The position numbers were made by a program, and so were the translations under genes. This document shows, one piece after another, positions 43,108 through 51,452 of a DNA stretch of 64,000 nucleotides; the stretch's first letter is position 1; every line of letters begins with the position of its first letter. Source of the DNA: Zavarzinia marina (GTDB taxonomy: Bacteria; Pseudomonadota; Alphaproteobacteria; Zavarziniales; Zavarziniaceae); contig NZ_JAKGSB010000002.1 of NCBI RefSeq assembly GCF_021568905.1, positions 1 to 64,000 on the forward strand, read 5' to 3'. Below the pieces are notes generated by a model, which was not told where the DNA came from, made no database searches, and saw only the letters and a list, made by a program, of their open reading frames with translations.

Positions 43108-43737
43108 TCACTTGAACAGCGGATGATCCCAGAGACTGGCGAGGGCCCAGATGCCGAAGCCGGCGATGGCGATCCCGGAGATGCGATTGATGAGCTGGAG
43201 GCCGCGCGCCTCGAGCTTGCCGCGCAGGAGGCCGACCAGGAAGGCGAGGGTCAGCCACCACGCCACCGAACCGCCGAAGACGCCGGCGACGGTGATGCTG
43301 GCCTGGGTGAAGGAACCGTCGCCGGCAAGGCCCGTCGACGCGAAGACGGTGGCGAAGCCGAAGATCGTCACCGGATTGGTCACCGTCAGCAGGAAGGTGC
43401 CGCCCATGGCATGGGGAATGGAACCTTCGTCCGCCTCCATGTGGCGGTCGCGCGGAATGGTGAAGAAGGTCCTGGCGCCCAGCGCCAGCAGGAAGATGCC
43501 GCCGAACAGGCGCATCCAGCCGTCATGGGCCTGCACCCAGTCCGACACGGTGGTCAGGCCGAAGGCCGCGACCACCGCGAAGAGGCCGTCGGCGATCGCG
43601 CCGCCGACCCCTGCCAGAAATCCGTTGATGCGCCCCGAATGGAGCGTCCGGTGGATGCATACGAGGTTGACCGGACCGACCGGTGCCGCGACCACATAGC
43701 CGACGACAAGGGCCCGGACGAACAATTCGATATCCAT
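43108..43737 (-). CDS. LysE-family amino-acid/metabolite exporter
   Basis: A 209-residue inner-membrane protein with about six transmembrane segments. The LysE signature is near the N-terminus: VVGYVVAAPVGPVNLVCIHRTLHSGRINGFLAGVGGAIADG; a second GG-F-x-L-T-V-T-N-P-V-T-I-F-G-F block follows mid-protein. Members export amino acids, homoserine lactones or related molecules. ATG 43737 has GGGGAGCC upstream. It follows the feruloyl-CoA synthase gene by 20 bases and is probably co-transcribed with it. Substrate unknown. Confidence 0.9.
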   Translation of the reverse strand: MDIELFVRALVVGYVVAAPVGPVNLVCIHRTLHSGRINGFLAGVGGAIADGLFAVVAAFGLTTVSDWVQAHDGWMRLFGGIFLLALGARTFFTIPRDRHMEADEGSIPHAMGGTFLLTVTNPVTIFGFATVFASTGLAGDGSFTQASITVAGVFGGSVAWWLTLAFLVGLLRGKLEARGLQLINRISGIAIAGFGIWALASLWDHPLFK

Positions 43738-43757
43738 GGCTCCCCGGACGCTGCACC

Positions 43758-45614
43758 TCAGATCACGATCACGTCGTTGCCCGGCGGATCGGCATAGAGC
43801 TTTTCAACGAGATCGGCCCTGCGGGTCAAGGCCGCTTTCTGGTTGACGTAGCCCTTGTCGGTGATTTCGCCACCATCCATGCTCGGCGGCTCGGCCATGA
43901 AGAGCACGCGGCGGATCACCGTGGACGAGCCCGGATTGGCCTGATTGTGCCCCTTGACCGCCTTGCGCACATGATCCGACAACTGGCCCGAGGCGAGCAT
44001 CGTGTCGAGGGACGCCTGCGCGGCGGGATCGGTCACCACCTTCGGCATGCCGACCCAATTGGGCCAGGCCAGGGCCGCGACATATTTCCGGTCGTGGCCG
44101 CAGATCACCGCGTCCTGGATCACCGGTGCCGCCGCGGTGACCAGATGGACCCTGAGGTTGCCGGCCTGGACCCAGGTGCCGGTGTCGAGCTTGAAATCCT
44201 CCGCCACGCGGCCGTCGAAGACCAGGCCCTGATCCGGATGGTCGGGATCGAGGAACTTGGCCGCGTCGCCGATCATGTAGAAGCCTTCCTCGTCGAAGGA
44301 TTCGGCGGTCTTCTTCGGATCCCGGTAGTAGCCCGGCGTGACCAGGTCGCCGCGCACGCGGACCTCATAGGTGCTGCCGACGGGTACCAGCTTCAGTTCG
44401 ACGCCCGGCAGCGGCAGGCCGATCATGCCGACGCGCTCGGCCTCGCGGAACACGCTGGTCGCGGCCGGCGCCGTCTCGGTGGCGCCCCAGCCGGTGGTGA
44501 AGACCACCCGTTCGCCGGTGGTCGCGACCGCCAGCTTCTGGAACCGCTCCCACAGATCCTGGCTCAGCGCGGCGCCGCCATAGGCGCAGAACTTCAACTT
44601 CTTGAAAAAGGTTTGGGCCATCTCCGGGTCCTTCTCCATGGCCGAGAGCAGCATGGAGAAGGCGACGGGCACGTTCATGTAGGTGGTCGGCGAGATTTCC
44701 CTCAGGGTCGCGATGGTCTCGTCGAACAGGCCGGGCAAGGGCCGGCCGTCGTCGATGTAGAAGCTGGAACCCGAGACCAGCGCGCCGTGCAGATTGGCGT
44801 TGCCGCCGAAGGTATGGCTCCACGGCAGCCAGTCGACCACCACCGCCGGGCCTTCGGCCGCCCGCACCGCCTCGCGGTCGACGACGATCGACTGCAGCAT
44901 CGCGGCATTGGCGCAGAGCATCTTGTGGGTGTTGATCACCGCCTTGGGCATGCCGGTGGAGCCGGAGGTGAAGAGATATTTGCACACCGTGTCGGGCCCC
45001 AGCGCCTCGAAGGCGGCCTCGACCTCGGGCCCGACCGGGGTCTTCACCAGGTCCATGAAATCGGTCGAGGGAATGGCGCCCGGCGCATCGGTGACATGCA
45101 CCACCTCGACCCCGTCGAGGTCGAGGGCGGCGAGCGCCGCCTCGAAGAAGCGCCCGTTCTGCACCATGATGACCCTGGGCTTCACCATGTCGACGACATA
45201 GCGCAGCTTGGCATGGTCCATGGACATCAGCGAATAGGCCTGGCTGATCGAACTGACCGGGACGCCGGCGGCGATCGCGCCATACATGAACAGCGCGTGC
45301 TCGATCGAATTGCCCGACAGCACCATGACCGACGAATCCTGGCCGAGCCCGCGCTTCAGCAGCGCGGCCGCGATGGCGTCGACATGGGCGCGCCCCTCGC
45401 CATAGGTGACCTTGCGCCACGCCCGATCCGGGCCGCGCTGGGCCAGCCACAGGGTATCGGGCTCGGCCGCCGCCCATTTGCGCAGCGGCGCGATCATGTT
45501 GCGATCGTAGTCGCCAAGGCCATGGGCAAGGCGCAGGATCATGCTGCCGTCGTCGCGCCGCTCCACCTCGAGGTCGTTCGAGAGGTAGTTCACCTTGCGG
45601 AACGGTGGTTTCAT
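43758..45614 (-). CDS. Feruloyl-CoA synthase-like acyl/aryl-CoA ligase
   Basis: A 618-residue AMP-forming ligase. The ATP loop YLFTSGSTGMPKAVINTHKM, GWGATETAPAAT and the A7-A8 region (YYRDPKKTAESFDEEGFYMIGDAAKF, VFDGRVAEDFKLDTGTWV) are intact. The sequence ends with a shortened C-terminal domain without an obvious A10 lysine motif like PRTxxGK, having instead DGGEITDKGYVNQKAAL, as in feruloyl-CoA synthases. ATG 45614 has GGGGGAGAGAGCCG; the 72-codon extension upstream is not real. The substrate could be ferulate or another aryl or fatty acid. The divergent gap upstream has paired TTTGCAA sites. Confidence 0.88.
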   Translation of the reverse strand: MKPPFRKVNYLSNDLEVERRDDGSMILRLAHGLGDYDRNMIAPLRKWAAAEPDTLWLAQRGPDRAWRKVTYGEGRAHVDAIAAALLKRGLGQDSSVMVLSGNSIEHALFMYGAIAAGVPVSSISQAYSLMSMDHAKLRYVVDMVKPRVIMVQNGRFFEAALAALDLDGVEVVHVTDAPGAIPSTDFMDLVKTPVGPEVEAAFEALGPDTVCKYLFTSGSTGMPKAVINTHKMLCANAAMLQSIVVDREAVRAAEGPAVVVDWLPWSHTFGGNANLHGALVSGSSFYIDDGRPLPGLFDETIATLREISPTTYMNVPVAFSMLLSAMEKDPEMAQTFFKKLKFCAYGGAALSQDLWERFQKLAVATTGERVVFTTGWGATETAPAATSVFREAERVGMIGLPLPGVELKLVPVGSTYEVRVRGDLVTPGYYRDPKKTAESFDEEGFYMIGDAAKFLDPDHPDQGLVFDGRVAEDFKLDTGTWVQAGNLRVHLVTAAAPVIQDAVICGHDRKYVAALAWPNWVGMPKVVTDPAAQASLDTMLASGQLSDHVRKAVKGHNQANPGSSTVIRRVLFMAEPPSMDGGEITDKGYVNQKAALTRRADLVEKLYADPPGNDVIVI

Positions 45615-45874
45615 CGGCTCTCTCCCCCAGAATTCGTCTTGCGTTTGATTATTGGTCCGGCCGGCGCATGACGGCCCTTGGTCCCGGGCATCTTCGGCCC
45701 ACGGTACCTTGGGGCGCGAGTTTGCAAACCTCCACCCGCTTTGCAACCGACAATCTCGAAAGTGACGAAAAATCGTCCGGATCGGCGACAGGCGCCGCCG
45801 GACAATCCGGCCTTCATCGCGGCCTCGCACTCCTTTATGGTAAACGGCGATTCCCGCGCAGGAAGGACAAGCCG
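45615..45874. promoter_or_regulatory. Divergent control region with two TTTGCAA sites
   Basis: A 260-bp gap between the ligase (minus) and the diesterase-like gene (plus). TTTGCAAA (45721-45728) and TTTGCAA (45740-45746) are 19 bp apart, about two helical turns on the same face. TTTGCAAA is the core of sites bound by RamB/ScfR-type regulators that sense short-chain acyl-CoA, so CoA-responsive control is plausible. Confidence 0.4.
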
Positions 45875-46954
45875 ATGTTCCGCCGACCGCTCCTCGCCCG
45901 CCACATGTTCGCCCGTTCCATGTTCGCCCGCTTCATGCCCGTGGCGCTGATCGCCACCCTGGCCGCGACGGGTGCCGGAACGGCGAACATTGCCCAGGCC
46001 GCCGGCGAAGGGCCTTTCGGTCCCCAGGTGATCGCGCGCGACGGCGCCGCCGTCACCTTCCCCGAGGCGACGCTGGCCGCCTTCGACCTGGCGATCGCCC
46101 AGGGCGCCGACATGCTGCGCGTCGACGTCTATCAGACCTTCGACGGCGTTCAGGTGATCCGCACCCGCCGCAATCTGGCCGAGACGACGGACATCGCCAG
46201 CCTCATCTCCTCTCCCGCCGCCATCAAGGGCGAGCCGCCGCCCACCGGCTATCCGGTCGACTACACGCTCTACGGCGACTACGCCCGCCTGACCTCGCGC
46301 CAGCCGATCCCGGGCCGCCGGGCCGAATTCGACGGCATCTTCTCCGCCCCCATCCTCGAGGATCTCTTCGTCCTGGTCGAACGCCGGCGCATGGACAAGC
46401 GCCGGCGCATCGGCCTCCTCCTCGTCCTTCACGACGCCGAGATCCACGCCGCGCGCGGCAAGCCGATGGAACCGCGCGTTCTCGCCACCCTGCAGAAATA
46501 CGGTCTCGCCGGCTCGCCCGACGTGATGATCGGCACCGGCGATCCATCGGGCTTCGCGCGCCTGGGGTCGACCGGCGGCAATCCCCGGATCTTCGTCCTC
46601 GGCGCCTCGACCGCGCTTCCGTCGGATGCCGCGCGCACCGGCGACCGCCGCACCTATGGCGACTTCCAGACGCCCCGGGGGCTGCGCGCGATCCGCGAAT
46701 TCGCCGATGCCATCCTGGTCGATGCGGCCGACGTCCAGGGCACCTATGCCGATGGCGGCGCCATGCCGCCGACCACATTGGTCGGCGACGCCAAGGCCGC
46801 CGGCCTCGCGGTCTATGTCGGCGGCTTCGCCGACGAGGGCGATCAGATCCTGCCGCGCCCGGCCGCGCTCGCCATGTATCGCCGGATCTTCGCCCTCGGC
46901 GTCGACGGCATCGTGACCGACGAGCCGGCCCGCGCCGTCGCCGCCCGGCCCTGA
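45875..46954 (+). CDS. Degenerate glycerophosphodiester-phosphodiesterase-like exported protein
   Basis: A 359-residue protein with a GDPD-like barrel but altered active site. The family pattern HRG...PENT...GAD-x-x-E-x-D-V...T-x-DG-x-x-V-x-x-HD aligns with IARDGAAVTFPEATLAAFDLAIAQGAD, then RVDVYQTFDGVQVIRTR. His becomes Arg/Asp, the metal Glu becomes Arg, and the second His is lost. Catalysis by the normal route is therefore unlikely; a binding or structural role is possible. A signal peptide (ALIATLAATGAGTANIAQA) follows a short repeat MFARSMFARFM. ATG 45875 has AGGAAGGAC upstream. It is divergent from the CoA ligase and ends one base from the convergent DUF1501 gene. Confidence 0.75.
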   Translation: MFRRPLLARHMFARSMFARFMPVALIATLAATGAGTANIAQAAGEGPFGPQVIARDGAAVTFPEATLAAFDLAIAQGADMLRVDVYQTFDGVQVIRTRRNLAETTDIASLISSPAAIKGEPPPTGYPVDYTLYGDYARLTSRQPIPGRRAEFDGIFSAPILEDLFVLVERRRMDKRRRIGLLLVLHDAEIHAARGKPMEPRVLATLQKYGLAGSPDVMIGTGDPSGFARLGSTGGNPRIFVLGASTALPSDAARTGDRRTYGDFQTPRGLRAIREFADAILVDAADVQGTYADGGAMPPTTLVGDAKAAGLAVYVGGFADEGDQILPRPAALAMYRRIFALGVDGIVTDEPARAVAARP

Positions 46955-46955
46955 C

Positions 46956-48158
46956 CTAGGCTTTCAGGATCAGGTCGAGGGGACGGAGCCCCGCCGCCTC
47001 GGGAAACACCCGGCGCGCGACCTCCGCCGCCGGCAGGCCCATGTGGCCGGTCAGCACGGCCATGAACAAGGCACGCAGATCCGTCGTCGGCGCGAGGTCC
47101 CGGCCCTGGTAGAGCCGGTCGCGCGCAAGGCCCGGCCACTGGCCGTGGACCTTGGCCGCCGACAGGGCGCCGCCGCAGGCGAAGGCGACGCCAGCCGTGC
47201 CATGATCGGTGCCGCCTGTCCCGTTGGGTGCGACCGTGCGGCCGAATTCCGTGATCGCCAAGACCAGGGTACGGCCCCAGACCGCCGCGCCCAATTCGTC
47301 CCGGCATTGCATGATCGCCGCGCCGAGCGGCGCCAGCGCCCGCGCCAGCCGGCCATTGCCCGTGCCCTGATAGGTATGAGTGTCGAAGCCCTGGACATCG
47401 ATGGTCGCGACGCGGGGGCCGTCCGCCGCCTTCATCAGGCGCGCGACGCCGCCGACCAGCGGCGCCAGGCTGGCGGCCCCCTTGCCCATGCCCATGGCCC
47501 CGCCGCCGGTCACGGCCGTCGCCGCCCGCGCCGCCTCGAGGGCGGGCGCCAGCAGGGCGTCGCCGCCATAGAGCACGGCCAGTTGATCGAGCAGGGTGAC
47601 GTCCGGCAGCGGCATGACCTGCGGCGCCCAGGTGGTCACCGGCGCCGATCCCGACAGCACCAGGGGCACGGCGAGTCCGCCGGCCAGCCCCGATCCGCCG
47701 GCCAGCGCGACCGCCCGGTTCAGCCAGCCGTCGGCCGATCCGGACGGTGTATCGCCGCCGGTCTCCAGCACGTTCTGGGCATCGAAATGGGAGCGTTCGC
47801 GGTAAGGCGTCGCGGTGGCGTGGAGGATCTGCATCTCGCCCGCGCGCCACAGGTCCATCAGCGGCGAGAGGGCCGGATGCAGGCCATGGAAACCGTCGAG
47901 GTCCAGCATGCCGCCGTCGCGTCCCGGCGCCGCCAGGGCGAGATCGCCGCGCACGCGGGCATAGTCGCGATCGCCGTGAGGCGGCACCGCCGACAGCCCG
48001 TCCAGCGCCCCGCGCAGGACGAAGACGATCAGCCGGCGGTCGCCCGGCACGAGCGCCAGCGCCACCCGGCCGCCGAGGCCGAGGGCAAGCGCGGCGCCGC
48101 CCGCCCCGGCCAGCAGGCGGCGGCGGTCGGTCTCGAGGCTCTGAGCGCGTTCGGCCAT
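46956..48158 (-). CDS. DUF1501 family secreted protein
   Basis: A 400-residue DUF1501 protein, sulfatase/phosphatase-superfamily-like. The N-terminus ETDRRRLLAGAGGAALALGLGG is a twin-arginine-type signal. Family blocks are LDGFHGLHPALSPLMDLWRAGEMQILHATATPYRERSHFDAQNVLETG and EFGRTVAPNGTGGTDHGTAGVAF. ATG 48158 has GGAGGTAGCC, a near-perfect site, 2 bases after the DUF1800 stop. DUF1800-DUF1501 pairs are widespread and probably act together in the periplasm; function is not established. Confidence 0.93.
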   Translation of the reverse strand: MAERAQSLETDRRRLLAGAGGAALALGLGGRVALALVPGDRRLIVFVLRGALDGLSAVPPHGDRDYARVRGDLALAAPGRDGGMLDLDGFHGLHPALSPLMDLWRAGEMQILHATATPYRERSHFDAQNVLETGGDTPSGSADGWLNRAVALAGGSGLAGGLAVPLVLSGSAPVTTWAPQVMPLPDVTLLDQLAVLYGGDALLAPALEAARAATAVTGGGAMGMGKGAASLAPLVGGVARLMKAADGPRVATIDVQGFDTHTYQGTGNGRLARALAPLGAAIMQCRDELGAAVWGRTLVLAITEFGRTVAPNGTGGTDHGTAGVAFACGGALSAAKVHGQWPGLARDRLYQGRDLAPTTDLRALFMAVLTGHMGLPAAEVARRVFPEAAGLRPLDLILKA

Positions 48159-48160
48159 GG

Positions 48161-49474
48161 CTACCTCCGCTGGAATTCGGCGCTGGCCAGCACCAGGGCG
48201 ACCGAGGTGGTGCGGTCGCCCGCGCGCCGCACCGCCGCCGCGAGATCCGCCGTGGCCCCGGCGCCGAGCCCGGCGTCGAGCAGTACCGCGCCGTCGGCAT
48301 AGCGGCCGAGGCGCGCCGCCGCCTTCTGCGCCATCTCGATCCGGCGCAGCAGGGCATCCGGCGTGATCCAATCCGTGGCCCGGTCGGACCAGCCCTTGGG
48401 CGAGGGTGCGGAGAAGGGTTGCTGCCCCAGGATCTTCAGGGCGCCGATCATCAAGGTTCCTTCGGGCACCGTGCGGATCAGGCGGAAGATCGACTGCACC
48501 AGGTCGTTCGGCGTCTTCACCTTGGAGAGGGGCTGACGCCAGATCGCCTCCTCGTCCACCAGGGCGCCACTGACCGCGCGAAGATCGCCGTCGGTATCGC
48601 GGAAGACCCGGGCCAGACGTTCGACCGTGGCCGGCGGCGGATCGTCGGCGACGAAATGGCGGGCGAGGCGCGCCGCCACGTTGCGCGCGGTCGACGGATG
48701 GGCCGCCAGCATCCGGAACGCCGCCTCCGCCTCGTCCGGGCCCGCCTCGGCGATGCGCTGGCCCAGGAGACGCTTGTCGCCCGGTTCGTGCAGCACGGAC
48801 ATGAATCGGCCCGCGTTCCCGGCCCCTTCCCGGTCGACCGTCCAGCCGGTCAGGATGCGCGCCAGTTGCACCACGTCGTCCTGCCCGTAACCACCGTCGA
48901 CGCCGAGCGTGTGCAGTTCCAGCATCTCCCGCGCCAGATTCTCGTTGAGGCCGAGATCGCGGCGCCGCCCGGCCCGCGAATTGGGCCCGATCGACGTCGC
49001 CTGATCGAGATAGATCATCATGGCGGGATGCAGCGACGCGGCGCGCAGCAGATCGACGAAGCGACCGGTGACATGGGGCAGGATCGCCTCGCGCTCGAAG
49101 GCGCCGAGCAGGGGGGCCGCGATCGGCTTCGCCAGCGAGACGGTGAAATGGTTGGACCAGTGCTGGACCAGGCGCTCGTGAAACGGACGGTCGGTCTCGA
49201 CCGCGCGGCGCGTCCGGGCCGCGACCTCGGCGACCAATATGTCCTTGGCGTCGTTCTTCAGGAAATTCACCACGTCGCGCTCGCGCCCCCGGCGCGTGGC
49301 CTCGCGGATGGCGGCGACGATGGCGCCGGTCGCCGGCACGCCCTTCGGCCTGGGCGCCGCCGGCTGGGGCGCGAGATCCGCCTTCAGCGCGGCGCGGTCG
49401 CGCCCGGCGCGCAATTCCCCCGGTTTCGGCCCCAGGCCGAAACGAACCGCCGCCACCAGGGATTCGACAGTCAT
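48161..49474 (-). CDS. DUF1800 family protein
   Basis: A 437-residue DUF1800 protein. Recognisable blocks are VAAVRFGLGPKPGEL at the N-terminus, HERLVQHWSNHFTVS, LGLNENLAREMLELHTLGVDGGYGQDDVVQLARILTGWTV, and the late ARLARHFVADDPP. ATG 49474 has AAGGA 7 bases upstream; 20 further codons in frame are not needed. It forms a tight two-gene unit with DUF1501. No signal peptide is evident. Role unknown. Confidence 0.92.
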   Translation of the reverse strand: MTVESLVAAVRFGLGPKPGELRAGRDRAALKADLAPQPAAPRPKGVPATGAIVAAIREATRRGRERDVVNFLKNDAKDILVAEVAARTRRAVETDRPFHERLVQHWSNHFTVSLAKPIAAPLLGAFEREAILPHVTGRFVDLLRAASLHPAMMIYLDQATSIGPNSRAGRRRDLGLNENLAREMLELHTLGVDGGYGQDDVVQLARILTGWTVDREGAGNAGRFMSVLHEPGDKRLLGQRIAEAGPDEAEAAFRMLAAHPSTARNVAARLARHFVADDPPPATVERLARVFRDTDGDLRAVSGALVDEEAIWRQPLSKVKTPNDLVQSIFRLIRTVPEGTLMIGALKILGQQPFSAPSPKGWSDRATDWITPDALLRRIEMAQKAAARLGRYADGAVLLDAGLGAGATADLAAAVRRAGDRTTSVALVLASAEFQRR

Positions 49475-49704
49475 GAAGGATCCTTCCGTCCCGGCCACCG
49501 CTGCACGGCGAAAATTTATGCCGCATCGCCGCATTCCAAGTCTTCACGACGATGAAAGACGTGTTACGCTTCCTTTACGTATTCGGTTCCAAATGAATCT
49601 CGCCGGCTTCGACGTCGCCTTGCCGGTGTTAGCAGTCGATCACAGGGAGTGCCAATACCCGAGAGTTGCCCAGAGTCTATTGGTCAGCAGAAAAGGAGTC
49701 TTGC

Positions 49705-49968
49705 ATGAGCGATCTCGCGCGTATGCTAGCCGACTACCGCATCACCACGGCGGAAATTCTGTACCACATGCCGGATCATCCGAGCCTTCTGCAAAGTTAT
49801 ACATGGCAAGAGCTCGATCTGGCACCGAAGTTTCCGGAACTGCGAAGATTCCTGGACTTCTGGGAGGCCAACCTCGACGGCAAGCTCCATTCGGTCAAGG
49901 TGATGAGCAACCGGATCATCCGGCCCGGTGAATTCTCCCACACGGAGAATTACTTTACGCTGCATTGA
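49705..49968 (+). CDS. usg: Usg-like small protein
   Basis: An 87-residue protein matching the Usg family (named for a gene found beside trp genes), with TTAEILYHMPDHPSLLQSYTWQELDLAPKFPELRRFLDFWEANLDGKLHSV as the conserved core. AAGGAG precedes ATG 49705 by 8 bases. Codon use is less GC-biased than that of its neighbours. The 230-bp upstream gap is relatively AT-rich and probably carries its promoter. No tryptophan genes are near. Function unknown. Confidence 0.85.
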   Translation: MSDLARMLADYRITTAEILYHMPDHPSLLQSYTWQELDLAPKFPELRRFLDFWEANLDGKLHSVKVMSNRIIRPGEFSHTENYFTLH

Positions 49969-50020
49969 CGTACCCGGCCAGCCGGCCGGAAACCGGAACG
50001 AAGGGGCTTGGCCCCGCCTT

Positions 50021-50045
50021 CCCGACCGCCGATCATGCGGTCGGG
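50021..50045 (+). promoter_or_regulatory. Hairpin abutting the amine oxidase ribosome site
   Basis: Perfect 9-bp inverted repeat CCCGACCGC / GCGGTCGGG with a 7-base loop, between usg and the amine oxidase. Its 3' arm touches the GGAGGG ribosome site, so folding could limit translation; it could also act as the end of the usg transcript, but there is no T-run. Confidence 0.45.
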
Positions 50046-50054
50046 GAGGGTTTC

Positions 50055-51422
50055 ATGACGAACGATCTTTCATTCGATACGGACGTCGCCGTGGTCGGCG
50101 CCGGTTTCGCCGGGCTGGAGACGGCCCGCATGGTCGGACGCGCCGGCCATCGGGTCCAGGTGATCGAAGCCCGCGACCGGGTCGGCGGGCGGACCAAGCC
50201 GGGGCTTCTGGCCGGCGCCACGGTCGATCTCGGCGGGCAATGGGTCGGGCCCGCCCACCGCCGCCTGCTGGCGCTGGCCGCGAGACACGGCATCGCGACC
50301 GAGCCCCAGTTCGAGGCGGGCGGCAAGCTGATCGAATTCGGCGGCCGGGTCCGGCGCTACGAGGGGCTGATTCCCGCCCTGCCCTTCCTCGCCCTGATCG
50401 AGACCGACCGGGTGATGAAGCGGATCGAGCGGATGGCGGCCACCATCGCCGTCAGCCGTCCCTGGGCGGCACCGGATGCCGGCACGCTCGACCGCATGAC
50501 GGTGGCGAGCTGGCTCGATCGCCATGTGCGCACCAGGGGCGCCCGCGCCCTGATGGAGATCGCGGTGCGCGCCGTCTTCAGCGCCGAGCCGGCCGAGATT
50601 TCCATGCTCTTCTTCCTCACCTATCTCCGTGCGTCCGACGGGCTGGAGCCCATGATCTCGGTCGCCGGCGGGGCGCAGCAGGACCGCTTCAAGGGCGGGC
50701 TGCACCAATTGTCGGATCGTCTGGCGGACGAGGTCGGGCGCGAGACCCTGCGCCTTTCCACCGCCGTCCTCGGCATCGAGCAGGATGACCGTGGCGTCAC
50801 CCTTCGCCTCGACGGCGGCGGAACGATCCGGTGCCGGCGGGCGGTGATCGCCGTTCCCCTGGCCCTGCTGCCCCGGATCGGATCGGTCCCGCCCTGGCCG
50901 GCATTGCGCGCGGGCCTCGCCCAGCGCAGCCCCATGGGCAGCGTGATCAAATGCCATGTCGCCTATGGGACGGCGTTCTGGCGCGCGCGCGGCCTGTCCG
51001 GCGAAATCGTCTCGGATGCCGGGCCCTTCTCCCCGATCTTCGACGGCACGCCCGAAGGCGCCGCCCACGGCGTCCTGACCGGCTTCCTGGAGGGGGAAGC
51101 GGCGCGGACCTGGACCGGCCGCACGCCCGACGCACGGCGAAAGGCCGTCGTCGACACGCTGGTCCGCATCCTCGGTCCCGAGGCGGCCGAGCCCATCGAC
51201 TATGCCGAGAACGACTGGCTGGCGGAGGAATGGTCGGGCGGCTGCTATGCCGGCCTGATGCCCCCCGCGACCCTGACCGCCTTCGGCCCAGCGATCCGCG
51301 AGAGCGCCGGCCGCGTCCATTTCGCCGGCACCGAAAGTGCCATCGAAGCGACGGGCTATGTCGAAGGCGCCCTCGAGTCCGGCGAGCGGGCGGCGCGCGA
51401 GGTGATCGCCGCCCTGGCCTGA
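50055..51422 (+). CDS. FAD-dependent amine oxidase family protein
   Basis: A 455-residue monoamine-oxidase-type flavoprotein. FAD binding: VAVVGAGFAGLETARMVGRAGHRVQVIEARDRVGGRT at about 10-46, then DLGGQWVGP, and the C-terminal HFAGTESAIEATGYVEGALESGERAA. This arrangement is typical of bacterial MAO/putrescine-oxidase-like proteins. ATG 50055 has GGGGAGGG 4 bases upstream. It is 86 bases after usg and converges on the aminotransferase. The amine substrate is unknown. Confidence 0.9.
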   Translation: MTNDLSFDTDVAVVGAGFAGLETARMVGRAGHRVQVIEARDRVGGRTKPGLLAGATVDLGGQWVGPAHRRLLALAARHGIATEPQFEAGGKLIEFGGRVRRYEGLIPALPFLALIETDRVMKRIERMAATIAVSRPWAAPDAGTLDRMTVASWLDRHVRTRGARALMEIAVRAVFSAEPAEISMLFFLTYLRASDGLEPMISVAGGAQQDRFKGGLHQLSDRLADEVGRETLRLSTAVLGIEQDDRGVTLRLDGGGTIRCRRAVIAVPLALLPRIGSVPPWPALRAGLAQRSPMGSVIKCHVAYGTAFWRARGLSGEIVSDAGPFSPIFDGTPEGAAHGVLTGFLEGEAARTWTGRTPDARRKAVVDTLVRILGPEAAEPIDYAENDWLAEEWSGGCYAGLMPPATLTAFGPAIRESAGRVHFAGTESAIEATGYVEGALESGERAAREVIAALA

Positions 51423-51452
51423 GTGCCTAGGCCTGAGTGGTGATGACCTAGG

